Made by a program: the position numbers and the translations under genes. A model generated the notes under the pieces. The model was not told where the DNA came from and ran no database searches. It saw nothing but the letters and a program-made list of their open reading frames with translations. A stretch of DNA of 64,000 nt from Granulicella cerasi. GTDB lineage: Bacteria > Acidobacteriota > Terriglobia > Terriglobales > Acidobacteriaceae. Numbering within the stretch: position 1 is the first letter of the stretch; every line of letters begins with the position of its first letter. This document shows, piece after piece, positions 52,989 through 61,885 of this stretch. The stretch covers positions 62,001-126,000 of the forward strand of contig NZ_JAGSYD010000004.1 of assembly GCF_025685575.1 (NCBI RefSeq). Direction: 5' to 3'.

Positions 52989-55781
52989 CTAACCGAGTTC
53001 CTTGACGTTACTGAGTTCGAGGCGCTGACGCGTAGAAGCGAAAGCCTTCCACGGATCGTGGCGGAGCTCGTCGCGCCACGTGGGGAAGTCTTTCACGGTG
53101 CGGCGTGGGTGCGACTTTTCCTTGAGCGCTGACCATGGCAAAGGGAACGAGACCGCGCAGCCAAGGCGGGCACGTGGACTGAACGGCGCGACGGCGGTGG
53201 CGCCGCGCTCGTTGCGCAGGTAGTCGAGGTAGATCTTTCCTACGCGCGCGGCCTTGGTCATCTTGGTGAGATAGAGTGCAGGGTTCTGGCGTTCGAGCGA
53301 AAGGACGATGCGGTGCGCAGCGTCCTTCAATTCCGGCCACGTGAGCGTGGGCTCCAGCGGCGCGACGACATGCAGACCCTTGCCGCCGGTGGTTTTCAAG
53401 AAGCTGGTGAGGCCAAGCTTCTTGAGGAGTTTGCGAACCTCTTCGGCGGCCGCGGCGAGCGTGGGCCAGGTCAGCGATTCGTCGGGATCGAGGTCGAGGA
53501 TGAGGCGATCGGGATGCTCGAGGTTGTCGTTGCGCGAGCCCCACGGATGCACCTCGAGCACGCCCATCTGAGCGAGCCCGGCGAGGGCTTCCGGCGTGTC
53601 GAGCGTGATGTAAGGCTCGGGGTCGCCGGTTTTCTTGTCGGGCACCATGACCGACCCGACGCCCGCGGGCAGCGTGTGGTTCGCATGCTTCTGGTAGAAG
53701 CATGGATGGCCTGCGCCTTCGGGGCAGCGAACGAGCGAAAGCGGCCGGCCCTCAAGGGCAGGGAGCATGTGTGGCGCGACAGCCCAGTAGTAGTCGGCGA
53801 GCTCCTGCTTGGTGAGCTGTGATTCGGTATCGAGAATCTTGTCGGGATGCGTGAGACGCACTGGCGCGTGCTCTGTGGCTTTCGCGGCGGGCTTGGTCAT
53901 ATGCGCTGCGTGGGCGTGCGTAGTGTGTGCGGCGCGGGCGGCTTTCGGCGTGGGCGCGACCGTCGCTTCTTCACGGCGAACTTCTTCGGCGGGCTTGTCT
54001 TCGCGGAGACCGAGAAAGGCGGCCTGCCTGACGAGGTTGTCGGAGGTCCACGTCGCAAAGCGCACCTGCGCGACGAGCCTCGGCTTCACCCAATGCACGT
54101 CGGAGCGGGCGTCGGCCGGCTTGCGTGGGAAGGGGCAGGAGTTCGCGGCGAGCTTGGCGAGCTGCGCGTGGAGAAGCTTGCGCGTCGTCTGCGTGAAGCC
54201 GGTGCCGGTGCGGCCGCAGTAATGGAGCGTGCCTGCGTCGTCGTAAACACCCAGCAGCAATGAGCCGAGGGCGTGGGCGCTGGTGCTGGAGTCTGTCCAG
54301 CCGCAGATGACGAACTCCTGCTCGCGAAGGCACTTCGACTTGAGCCAATCGTTGCTGCGAGTGCCGCGGTACGGCGCGTCGGCGCGCTTGGAGACGATGC
54401 CTTCGGCATGCAGCTTGCAAGCGTGCGCCAGTACTTCGCTGCCGGGGTCGCTTACGTCTTCGGAGAGCTGGAGGGTCTCGTCCGCGTTCGTCAGCAGCTT
54501 TGCCAGGATTTGCTTGCGCTCGCGTAGAGGTAGGTTGCGCGGGTTGTGGCCGTCGAGGTGGAGCAGGTCGAAGGCGAAGTAAGTGAGCGGCGCGGGCTCG
54601 TTCTGCTGAAACCACGCCTGCAGCGCGGCGAAGGAGGTGACGCCGTGTTCGTCGATGACGCAGACTTCACCGTCGAGCGTGACGTCGTCGACAGCGAGTC
54701 GTGAGACAGCTTCTGCGACGGGCTTCATGCGATGCGTCCAGTCGAGGCCTTTGCGCGTGAGCAGTTGCACCTTGTCGCCGTGCTTGCGCGCTTGAATGCG
54801 ATAGCCATCGAGCTTGATTTCGTGCAACCACGCGGCGGTCGCTGGAGGTTCGGTGGCTTCCACGGCAAGCTGTGGCGGAAGGAAGTCGGGCTGTGATTCG
54901 CGGGGGAGTGGGTCGAGGGTTGAATCGTGCGAAAGGCGAGCCTTGGAGCGGCCCGCCTTCTTCAACTTGGGAGGTTCTTGTGCGGTTGGCTCGGTGCTTC
55001 CCGGTGCGCGGCGATACCACGCTTTGCCGGTGCCAGCGGTGTCTTTGGAGTTCCAGACGTGGTCACCTTCGCCGGCGATCTGATCGAGCGATCGACCGGT
55101 GACGGCGGAGTTCGGCTCGCTGTCGGTGATGCACTTATCGTCGGGACCGCGCTCGAACTCATCGTGCTCTTTGATGAGCAGCCACTGCGGTTTCTTCTCG
55201 CCGGGGCGGGGCTTCATGCGCACGAGCGTCCACTTACCGCGCATCTTTTTGCCGTGCATTTCAAACTTCAACGAGCCTTCGCGAAGACCGGCGGAGACGT
55301 TCTCATGTCCGGGCTGCGGCCACCATGTGCCCTGGTCCCAGACCATGACGGTGCCGCCGCCGTACTGTCCTTCGGGGATGATGCCTTCAAAGCCGCCGTA
55401 CTCCATGGGATGGTCTTCAACCTCGATGGCGAGGCGGCGATCCTTGGGGTTGAAGCTGGGGCCTTTGGCAACCGCCCAGGACTTCAGAACACCCGCCCAG
55501 CCGAGGCGAAAATCGTAGTGGAGATGCGAGGCTGCGTGTTTCTGAATCACAAAGGGGAGACCGCGCGACATGCTGGTGGCACGGGTCGTCTTCGCCGGCT
55601 TGGACTTCAGGGGCTTGTCGCTGCCAGCGGGTTCGTCGGTGATCTTGAAGTCGCGCATCGAGCGATAACGCGCGAGCTGCTCGTCCACGGCATCCGCAGA
55701 GACGGTCGACTTCTTCGCAGCGCGTGGTTTTGCAGGGGCGGATTTTGTGGACTTCTTCGTTGTTGTTTTCTTGGTCGCCAT
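52989..55781 (-). CDS. ligD: Multifunctional NHEJ DNA ligase LigD
   Basis: About 930 residues from ATG 55781 (ATG 55835 would add 18). Domain order is phosphoesterase, ligase, polymerase. The PE domain (about 70-210) has HAASHLHYDFRL and EDHPMEYGGFEGIIPEGQYG. The ATP-dependent ligase (about 300-600) has the AMP-lysine in EIKLDGYRIQ, and DLLHLDG and GIVSKRADAPY follow. The polymerase/primase (about 650-920) has LTHPDKILD, KHANHTLPAG and the catalytic acidic DLDPDE. A Lys-rich N-terminal tail (MATKKTTTKKSTKSAPAKP) may bind DNA. It follows ku and repairs double-strand breaks with it. Confidence 0.95.
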   Translation of the reverse strand: MATKKTTTKKSTKSAPAKPRAAKKSTVSADAVDEQLARYRSMRDFKITDEPAGSDKPLKSKPAKTTRATSMSRGLPFVIQKHAASHLHYDFRLGWAGVLKSWAVAKGPSFNPKDRRLAIEVEDHPMEYGGFEGIIPEGQYGGGTVMVWDQGTWWPQPGHENVSAGLREGSLKFEMHGKKMRGKWTLVRMKPRPGEKKPQWLLIKEHDEFERGPDDKCITDSEPNSAVTGRSLDQIAGEGDHVWNSKDTAGTGKAWYRRAPGSTEPTAQEPPKLKKAGRSKARLSHDSTLDPLPRESQPDFLPPQLAVEATEPPATAAWLHEIKLDGYRIQARKHGDKVQLLTRKGLDWTHRMKPVAEAVSRLAVDDVTLDGEVCVIDEHGVTSFAALQAWFQQNEPAPLTYFAFDLLHLDGHNPRNLPLRERKQILAKLLTNADETLQLSEDVSDPGSEVLAHACKLHAEGIVSKRADAPYRGTRSNDWLKSKCLREQEFVICGWTDSSTSAHALGSLLLGVYDDAGTLHYCGRTGTGFTQTTRKLLHAQLAKLAANSCPFPRKPADARSDVHWVKPRLVAQVRFATWTSDNLVRQAAFLGLREDKPAEEVRREEATVAPTPKAARAAHTTHAHAAHMTKPAAKATEHAPVRLTHPDKILDTESQLTKQELADYYWAVAPHMLPALEGRPLSLVRCPEGAGHPCFYQKHANHTLPAGVGSVMVPDKKTGDPEPYITLDTPEALAGLAQMGVLEVHPWGSRNDNLEHPDRLILDLDPDESLTWPTLAAAAEEVRKLLKKLGLTSFLKTTGGKGLHVVAPLEPTLTWPELKDAAHRIVLSLERQNPALYLTKMTKAARVGKIYLDYLRNERGATAVAPFSPRARLGCAVSFPLPWSALKEKSHPRRTVKDFPTWRDELRHDPWKAFASTRQRLELSNVKELG

Positions 55782-55865
55782 CGATGCTCGAAGATTGCTG
55801 GAAGCGGTTGAGGATGGTGGCGGTGGGCGCTTCATCCAGAGTTCAGTGAGGCAGTGTGTCAGGGC

Positions 55866-56801
55866 TTATGCGGTCTTACGCTTTGGAGCTTTCGCAGCCT
55901 TCCTGGGTGCGGCTTTCGTGCTCTTTACGAGCTTCAGCGCGTGCTTCTTAGGCTTGGCTGCGGGCGTTTCTTCGTCTTCATCGGCGGCTTTGTCCGCGAT
56001 GGACTTCTTCAATGCGTCCATGAGTGAGACGACCTTGCCGGGTTTGGCCGCTGGAGCTTCATCGCGTGGGATTGGCGCGTGTTTGAGCTTGGCGTCGACG
56101 AGTTCTTTCAGCGCGACTTCGTAGCCGTCGATGAATTTCTCGGGCTGGAAATGACCTGCCTTGCGCTTGATGAGTTCTTTGGCGAGCGAAAGCGAGTCGG
56201 CATCGACGCTGTGTTTGCGGATGTCGCGGAAATACTCGTCGGGCTGGCGGAGTTCAGCGGCGTAGCGCATGGTGTAGGCCATCATGCCGCCAACGGGGCC
56301 GTCTCCCGCAGGAGCGAGCGCGACGATGTGTTCGCGGCCGCCGAAAGCGATGGTGGTAATGGCGATTTTCTTGGTGTCGAGCATGGCCTTGCGCACGGTG
56401 AGGAAGGCCTCGGTCTGCGCGTCGTTTTCGGGGACGACGAAGTAGGGCTTTTCGAAGAATTCAGGGTCGATCTCGGCTTCGTCCACGAAGTGGTCGACGG
56501 ACATGGTGTGCTTGGAGGGCACGCGAAGGTGTGCGATCTCTTCGGGCTCGATCTGGATGTAATGGCCCTTGGAGTACTCGTAGCCTTTGACGATCTGCGA
56601 TTTCTCGACCGGATCAGCGGCTTCTTCAGGCGCGGTCTCGACGGCGGAGGCGAGCACCTTCTGATGACGCACACGCTCGCCGGTCTTGCGGTCGATTTGA
56701 TGGAAGGTGACCTGCGACTTGGCTTCGGTGGCGACGAAGAGCTTCACACCGAAGTTGACGAGCGAGATTTGAACCTGGCCGGACCAGTAGGGGCGGGGCA
56801 T
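55866..56801 (-). CDS. ku: Ku protein for non-homologous end joining
   Basis: About 311 residues from ATG 56801 with GAGGTG upstream. The Ku beta-barrel core shows PRPYWSGQVQISLVNFGVKL, VTFHQIDRKTGERVRHQKV, and SVDHFVDEAEIDPEFFEKPY. The C-terminus is a long Lys/Ala-rich tail (KSIADKAADEDEE and KKHALKLVKSTKAAPRK), as in other bacterial Ku proteins that recruit LigD and move along DNA. It is a homodimer in characterised cases. It heads the ku-ligD pair. Confidence 0.95.
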   Translation of the reverse strand: MPRPYWSGQVQISLVNFGVKLFVATEAKSQVTFHQIDRKTGERVRHQKVLASAVETAPEEAADPVEKSQIVKGYEYSKGHYIQIEPEEIAHLRVPSKHTMSVDHFVDEAEIDPEFFEKPYFVVPENDAQTEAFLTVRKAMLDTKKIAITTIAFGGREHIVALAPAGDGPVGGMMAYTMRYAAELRQPDEYFRDIRKHSVDADSLSLAKELIKRKAGHFQPEKFIDGYEVALKELVDAKLKHAPIPRDEAPAAKPGKVVSLMDALKKSIADKAADEDEETPAAKPKKHALKLVKSTKAAPRKAAKAPKRKTA

Positions 56802-56867
56802 TTTGCACACCTCAAGCGGATGAAACAGCTTTCAGTGAGAGTGCACGGAGGGCCGTTGGGGATGCTT

Positions 56868-57374
56868 CTATCGGTCGTGCCAGTGATCAGAGGCGATCGG
56901 TTGCCACTGCGTGGCGGGGCCGATGCTGGCGTTATATTGCCGACGAGCCGGGGGCGGTGGGCCGGTGAATCTCTCTCCGGCGAGATCGGCCAGAGCTGGA
57001 TTCAGCGCGTAGATTCCCCATCCCAGCACGCCCCAGCCATGATGGTGAGACGACATGCCGAAGATGGCGACGCCCAGCCCGAGGAACTGCGCGGTGACAC
57101 CGATTTGGCGAAGCCTGGTTTTGGTGTCAGGGGAGAACCGTAACGCGATCTTCGCGGAGACTTCCGGGCGGAAGAGACGGAGATAGGCCTGCAAACCGAG
57201 CACGGAATACCCGGCGATCACGGCCACGCTGGCGAGTTCGCCGAAGATGGACAAGCGCTTGACGAAGAAGCTCCAGTCGAGACCGAGCGCGACGATAAGA
57301 GCTGCAGCGACGAGGCTGGTCCAGTAGGTAACGCGCGAGGCAGGGCGCAGCGCGATGGCTTCTTCTCTCGTCAT
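56868..57374 (-). CDS. Small membrane protein of unknown function
   Basis: A 168-residue protein with three likely membrane segments: WTSLVAAALIVALGLDWSFF, ELASVAVIAGYSVLGLQAYL and GVTAQFLGLGVAIFGM plus the following Gly-rich stretch. SHHHGWGVLGWGIYALNP is His-rich and could bind metal. The C-terminal ~35 residues are Pro- and Gln-rich and probably soluble. No family recognised. It is 16 bases downstream of the EamA-like gene and probably cotranscribed with it. Confidence 0.65.
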   Translation of the reverse strand: MTREEAIALRPASRVTYWTSLVAAALIVALGLDWSFFVKRLSIFGELASVAVIAGYSVLGLQAYLRLFRPEVSAKIALRFSPDTKTRLRQIGVTAQFLGLGVAIFGMSSHHHGWGVLGWGIYALNPALADLAGERFTGPPPPARRQYNASIGPATQWQPIASDHWHDR

Positions 57375-57390
57375 GCGTAGAAGATTACAC

Positions 57391-57819
57391 CTAGCGGCCG
57401 AGGTTGGCGTCGAGAATCTCTTCGGCAGGGTGTTCGGTGCGGCTTGGGCCGTTGGCGACGAAGCCGACCGCGCAGGTGATGAGCACGATACCCGCCCAGC
57501 GCGAGACGCTCAGGTGCTCATGCAGCCAGAAGTGCGAAAGCAGCGCGACGACGACGTAGCCGAAGGCCGTGGAAGGCATGACGAAGGTGAGGTCGGCCCA
57601 GGAAAGCGCCGTCATGTAGCTGGCGAAGAAGCCGATGAGCAGCAGAATGCCGGCGTCGATGAAGGGGTTGGACAGCGCGCGCCAGAGCAGGTGCAGGTGC
57701 TGGAAGTCCACGGCGCCGACCTGCGCCATACCGTGCGAGAGCAGCGTGTCTCCCACCGAGGCGGTGAGCATGATGGCGATGAGGATCGCGTACTGCGAGG
57801 GCTTCAGGGCGTGCTTCAT
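57391..57819 (-). CDS. EamA/DMT-type four-helix transporter-like protein
   Basis: About 142 residues from ATG 57819, which has GGAAG upstream; the frame is open further but reaches into the divergent gene's promoter. Four membrane helices can be seen: AILIAIMLTASVGDTLLSHG, AGILLLIGFFASYMTALSWA, FVMPSTAFGYVVVALLSHF, and WAGIVLITCAVGFVA. This is a single EamA repeat, about half a normal drug/metabolite exporter, so it probably works as a dimer. The substrate is unknown. It is divergent from topoisomerase IB across 59 bases. Confidence 0.75.
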   Translation of the reverse strand: MKHALKPSQYAILIAIMLTASVGDTLLSHGMAQVGAVDFQHLHLLWRALSNPFIDAGILLLIGFFASYMTALSWADLTFVMPSTAFGYVVVALLSHFWLHEHLSVSRWAGIVLITCAVGFVANGPSRTEHPAEEILDANLGR

Positions 57820-57878
57820 TGCATCTTCCATTGTAAGGAAGTGAACGCGAAGCTGCAGCGCGGCATCTGACTGAGGCG

Positions 57879-58922
57879 ATGCGCGCAAAGAAGATAGCGG
57901 TAGTGATGGATCCGGTGGTGGCGGCGAAGGCCGCGGGGCTGCGGTATGTTTCCGACAGGCAGCCGGGGCTGCATCGGGTGAAGCGGGGCAAGGGCTTCGG
58001 CTATGTCGACGCCGAGCGTAAAGCTGTGCGCGACGCCGAAACGCTGGGACGGATCAAGGCTCTGGTGATTCCTCCGGCATGGACGGAGGTGTGGATCTGC
58101 GCGCAGGCGAACGGACACCTGCAATGTACCGGGCGTGATGCTCGAGGGCGCAAGCAGAGCCGCTATCACGCCGAGTGGCGGGCTTCGCGGGACGCGACGA
58201 AGTACGAACGGATGGCGCTGTTCGCCGAAGCGCTGCCGAAGATTCGGCGGCGGGTGAAAGCGGATTTGAAGCTGCCCGGTCTGCCGCGCGAGAAGGTGCT
58301 GGCCACGGTGATCAGTCTGATGGAAGAGACGCTGATCCGCGTGGGCAACGAGGAGTACGCGCGCACGAACAAAAGCTACGGCCTGACGACGCTGCGCAAT
58401 AAGCACGTCGATGTGAAGGGCTCGAAGATCACGTTCAGCTTCGATGGCAAGAGCGGCGTGCATCATACGGTGGACCTCCGCGATGCGCGGCTGGCGAAGA
58501 TCGTGCGTCAGTGCGAGGAGCTGCCAGGGCAGGAGCTGTTTCAGTACGTCGACGATGACGGCGCGCGGCACTCCATCAATTCGTCTGACGTGAACGCATA
58601 TCTCGGCGAAGTGACGGGCGAGCACTTTACGGCGAAAGACTTTCGCACATGGTCAGGCAGCGTGCTGGCTTGCATGGCGTTGCGTGCCATGGAGGAATGC
58701 GGCTCGAAGACGAAGGCGAAGAAGAATGTCGTCGAGGCGATCAAGCAGGTCGCCGAAAAGCTGGGCAACACGCCGAGCGTTTGCCGCAAATGCTACGTGC
58801 ATCCCGCAGTGCTGGAGGCTTATCTTGAGGGCGGAGAAAAGCGGGCGATGGGGCGCAAGATGGTGGCGATTGCCAAGCGGCTGCGCGAGGATGAGCGAGA
58901 ATTTCTAGCGCTGCTTGGATAG
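57879..58922 (+). CDS. DNA topoisomerase IB (poxvirus type)
   Basis: A 347-residue enzyme that relaxes supercoils by a 3'-phosphotyrosyl nick. The N-terminal domain reads GLRYVSDRQPGLHRVKRGKG and GRIKALVIPPAWTEVWIC. Catalytic segments are GNEEYARTNKSYGLTTLRNKH, KDFRTWSGSVLA (the Arg of the active site) and CRKCYVHPAVL with the active Tyr Y306. It has the expected length for the bacterial group. It neighbours ku/ligD, but in the opposite direction. Confidence 0.94.
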   Translation: MRAKKIAVVMDPVVAAKAAGLRYVSDRQPGLHRVKRGKGFGYVDAERKAVRDAETLGRIKALVIPPAWTEVWICAQANGHLQCTGRDARGRKQSRYHAEWRASRDATKYERMALFAEALPKIRRRVKADLKLPGLPREKVLATVISLMEETLIRVGNEEYARTNKSYGLTTLRNKHVDVKGSKITFSFDGKSGVHHTVDLRDARLAKIVRQCEELPGQELFQYVDDDGARHSINSSDVNAYLGEVTGEHFTAKDFRTWSGSVLACMALRAMEECGSKTKAKKNVVEAIKQVAEKLGNTPSVCRKCYVHPAVLEAYLEGGEKRAMGRKMVAIAKRLREDEREFLALLG

Positions 58923-58951
58923 CCGCTACCTTCACATCGCTACCTTCACTT

Positions 58952-60070
58952 CTAAGAGTGAGGTAAGAAGAGGCGAAAGACTGTGCCGGATGCGTCTTCG
59001 CGGACACGACTGCGGACGCGCAGCGTGCCCTTGTGGCGGTCGACGATCTCTTTGCTCACCCAAAGGCCAAGACCTGTGCCGTTGATGTCCTTCGTGGTGA
59101 AAAACGGATCGAAGATGGTCGGCAGATGAGACGCCGAGATGCCAGAGCCTGTGTCCGCAACAGTGATCACGACCCCGCGGCGGCCCGTGGGGGGATGCGG
59201 GGCTTCATGGCTGCGGAGCAGAAGCTTTCCACCATGCGGCATCGCGTCAATCGCGTTGCTCACCAGGTTGTTGAGGATCTGGCGCACATCGCCTTCAAAG
59301 CAGACCACCGGAACCTTTGCGCGCAGGTCCGAGACCACCTCGATGCCGGAGTTGCGGAGGCGACCCTCGTAGATGGTCAGCACGCTCGAAAGCAAATCCT
59401 CAGCATGTGTCGGCATCGGGTTCGAAGACTGCTTATTGAAGCGCAGCGTTTTGTTCGCGATGGTGGAGACGCGACGGAGCTCGCGGTCTGCGGTCTCGAG
59501 ATACTCGATGGCGAGAGGATCGGTCGAGTAGGCTCGCGCGAGGTAGATGAGGTTCGTCACGGCCTCGAGCGGGTTGTTGATCTCATGCGCGATCGTGGAG
59601 GCGAGCCGACCTACAGCGGCGAGCTTCTCGCTCTGCATCAGTGCGGCTTCTGCACGGCGGCGATCCGTGATGTCCGCACCGTGGATGATGACGCCGATCA
59701 CGTCGCCGGTGGCATCGCGGTCAGGAATGTGCGCGACGGAAAGAATGCGTTCGCTATGAACCGTCCCCATGCGCGTCTCAAAGTGCTCTTCGTGGCCCGC
59801 GAGAGCTGCGAGCAGATGATCGCGCACGTTCGGGAAGGACGGGCCGAGCACATCGGCAACGAGGTGGCCCTCGATCATCTCAGCCGTGCGGCCAAAAGCA
59901 TTGAGATACGTCTGGTTGATGTAGACATACCGCAGATCGCGGTCCACGTACGAGATGTACGCGGGGATGGTGTCGTTGATGCGCACCATCAGGCTTTCAA
60001 CGCGCGCAATCGCTATCGCCCGTTGTTCTGTGGCGTGAAGCAGTGCGGCATGTTCGTCTTGCGAAAGCAT
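58952..60070 (-). CDS. PAS-domain sensor histidine kinase (soluble)
   Basis: A 372-residue cytosolic kinase with no membrane segment. The PAS domain (about 30-140) reads YISYVDRDLRYVYINQTYLN and ends in the PAC motif HGADITDRRRAEAAL. The HisKA box is AAVGRLASTIAHEINNPLEA. The ATPase has the N-box LNNLVSNAIDAMPHGG, VADTGSGIS, a F-box FFTTKD and TGLGLWVSKEI. Many such kinases pair with an unlinked regulator. The ATG at 60070 immediately follows the T-run of the upstream gene's terminator, leaving the only GGGAG inside the hairpin stem, which is odd; a later start at Met 28 is possible. Confidence 0.88.
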   Translation of the reverse strand: MLSQDEHAALLHATEQRAIAIARVESLMVRINDTIPAYISYVDRDLRYVYINQTYLNAFGRTAEMIEGHLVADVLGPSFPNVRDHLLAALAGHEEHFETRMGTVHSERILSVAHIPDRDATGDVIGVIIHGADITDRRRAEAALMQSEKLAAVGRLASTIAHEINNPLEAVTNLIYLARAYSTDPLAIEYLETADRELRRVSTIANKTLRFNKQSSNPMPTHAEDLLSSVLTIYEGRLRNSGIEVVSDLRAKVPVVCFEGDVRQILNNLVSNAIDAMPHGGKLLLRSHEAPHPPTGRRGVVITVADTGSGISASHLPTIFDPFFTTKDINGTGLGLWVSKEIVDRHKGTLRVRSRVREDASGTVFRLFLPHS

Positions 60071-60105
60071 AAAAAGGCGTTGCTCCCAGTGTACGGGAGC
60101 AACGC
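60071..60105 (-). terminator. Intrinsic terminator of the phosphodiesterase gene
   Basis: A perfect 11-bp stem (GCGTTGCTCCC at 60077-60087, GGGAGCAACGC at 60095-60105) with a 7-base loop is followed on the minus strand by CTTTTT. The T-run directly abuts the ATG of the PAS kinase. Confidence 0.9.
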
Positions 60106-60135
60106 TGCTTATAGTGCTTGGTTTAGCTCAGCGGC

Positions 60136-61785
60136 TTAGGGGTAGGTCACGCCCGCAGCTTCAGGCTTCAAGGCTTCGGTGACAACGCGGCCTACGGCGG
60201 CGCTCGGGCGGTTGATGCGCAGCAGCGAGGCGAAGGTGGCGGCGATGTCTACCGGAGCGACAGCCGTGTGGTACGTGCCCGGGATAATCGCAGAGCCGTA
60301 GAAGTCGAGCGGCACGTGACGATCGTAGCTGTTGGCCGTGAAGTGCGTAGTCGCGATCGTATCGCCGCTGTGAGGGAACTGATACGGGCCGAAGTTCATC
60401 CACACGGCCCAGCCGACGTAAGGCGAGTAGCTATGCGCGACGAGGCGGCCGAGCTGTGTTTGCGGAAGGCGGCCGTCACGCATTTCGGTGGTGGTGAAGA
60501 TAGTGGGGTACGGGTCCATCGGCGCGCGTCCGTTCGGAATATCGTGCTTCGCATAGCTGGCGAAGATCTCCAGCAGCGCCTCGCGCGTGGCGTTTTCGGC
60601 GTCTTCTTCCTTCACGCCATTCGCCTTGAGCAACGGCATGTTGAGCTGCAGATAGGGATACATGTAGCCGAGCGCGTACTGACCGTCGCCCTTCTTCGGG
60701 AAGCGCTTCTCGAGCGAGGCTTCGACGCTCTTCGTGAAGTCACCCGCGCTGATCTGCGGGACAGGCATGAGGTCTTCCTTCATGGCCGCAGGGCTGGACG
60801 CCACACCATGATCGCCGGTGAAAGCGATGAGGACGTTATTCAGGCCGACTTCCTTATCGAGTTCCGTGAAGAAGCGGTCCAGGGAGACATCCGATGCATC
60901 GATGAGCGCGCGCTGCGAAGGATCGTCCGGCCCAACGGCATGGCCATTGATGTCGGTAGAAGAGATAGAGATCGTCAGCATGTCGGCGACACCGGCGGGG
61001 TTGTTGCCGAGGTGCTCATGCTTGATGAGGTCCATGGCGAAGTCGAGCTGGTAATCAACACTGGCAGGGGTGCGACCGACCGTGCCGTAGAAACTGCCGG
61101 TGGTCTTGCCCGAGGCAGCGCGCGCCTTCTGCGGTTCTGTCGCGTTGAACTGCTCGACCCAGTCGGGGAGTTTGCTCATCCAGTAGCTGGAGGTGATCCA
61201 GGCGCCGGTGTCCTTGTCGACCCAGTACGCAGCCTGCGAGGCATGGCCGCTGGTGAGCACGGCAGCGCGGTCCTTCAGCGAGACGCCGAAGAGGCGGGCC
61301 TTGCCGTTGGTGCCGATGACGAGTTCGTCGCCGAGGGTTGTAGCCTGCTCGCGCTGCGGGCTGACGCCGGGGTAGATATCGTGGCCAGCGGGCTCGCCCA
61401 CCAGCGTGTAGCGCGAGTCCGTGATGGACTCAACGGTGTGGTACTTTCCATCGGTGCCGAGTTCACGCCACTCGTTGTCGGGAATGTGATGGCCGTCGGT
61501 ATAGGCTCCGGTGCCGATGGTGGTGTGTCCGGCAGCGGTGATGAGGTTGCCGTAATCGTAATAGCAGTCGGTGAAGTGCGCGCCGTGATTTAGAAAGAGG
61601 TTCCAACCGCGCTTGGCCTTGAAGTCCGCGCGCCAGCGGTCGAGGTAGTCGCCCCGGAATTGATCAAACACAAGCACGATCACGAGCTTGGGCTTCGCGT
61701 CGTAGGCGTCGGCGTGTGCCGCGGTGGAGGTGGTGAGGATGGATGCCACTGAAAGCAAAGCAAGCGCGCGCGCAAAGATCTTCAT
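60136..61785 (-). CDS. Alkaline-phosphatase-superfamily phosphodiesterase/pyrophosphatase (PafA-like)
   Basis: A 549-residue exported enzyme (signal IFARALALLSVASILTTSTA). The metal-site Asp is in VIVLVFDQFRGDYLDRW. The nucleophile Thr is in NLITAAGHTTIGTGAYTDGH, where TAAGHTTIGTG is the type I phosphodiesterase motif. The second metal site is SSTDINGHAVGPDDP and FTGDHGVASSP. These mark the nucleotide pyrophosphatase/PafA group of periplasmic phosphate-releasing enzymes. Phosphate scavenging is likely, but no Pho box was identified. It ends in a strong terminator before the PAS kinase. Confidence 0.92.
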   Translation of the reverse strand: MKIFARALALLSVASILTTSTAAHADAYDAKPKLVIVLVFDQFRGDYLDRWRADFKAKRGWNLFLNHGAHFTDCYYDYGNLITAAGHTTIGTGAYTDGHHIPDNEWRELGTDGKYHTVESITDSRYTLVGEPAGHDIYPGVSPQREQATTLGDELVIGTNGKARLFGVSLKDRAAVLTSGHASQAAYWVDKDTGAWITSSYWMSKLPDWVEQFNATEPQKARAASGKTTGSFYGTVGRTPASVDYQLDFAMDLIKHEHLGNNPAGVADMLTISISSTDINGHAVGPDDPSQRALIDASDVSLDRFFTELDKEVGLNNVLIAFTGDHGVASSPAAMKEDLMPVPQISAGDFTKSVEASLEKRFPKKGDGQYALGYMYPYLQLNMPLLKANGVKEEDAENATREALLEIFASYAKHDIPNGRAPMDPYPTIFTTTEMRDGRLPQTQLGRLVAHSYSPYVGWAVWMNFGPYQFPHSGDTIATTHFTANSYDRHVPLDFYGSAIIPGTYHTAVAPVDIAATFASLLRINRPSAAVGRVVTEALKPEAAGVTYP

Positions 61786-61834
61786 GATGACATCTTACGA
61801 GGTCGTGGTTACATTGTCGTTTCTTGATGAAGAG

Positions 61835-61862
61835 CAAACGGCCAGCCCGAAGGCTGGCCGTT
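61835..61862 (-). terminator. Terminator of the hpnJ-type gene
   Basis: A perfect 11-bp stem (AACGGCCAGCC / GGCTGGCCGTT, 61837-61847 and 61852-61862) closes a tetraloop that reads TTCG on the minus strand, followed by TGCTCTTC. The UUCG loop makes it unusually stable. Confidence 0.85.
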
Positions 61863-61885
61863 GCAGTGAAGCTGCGGGACGCGAA

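Noticed and set aside
60268-61593. 441-codon plus-strand open frame antisense to the phosphodiesterase
   Set aside because: Mirror of the third-position GC bias; no recognisable protein features.
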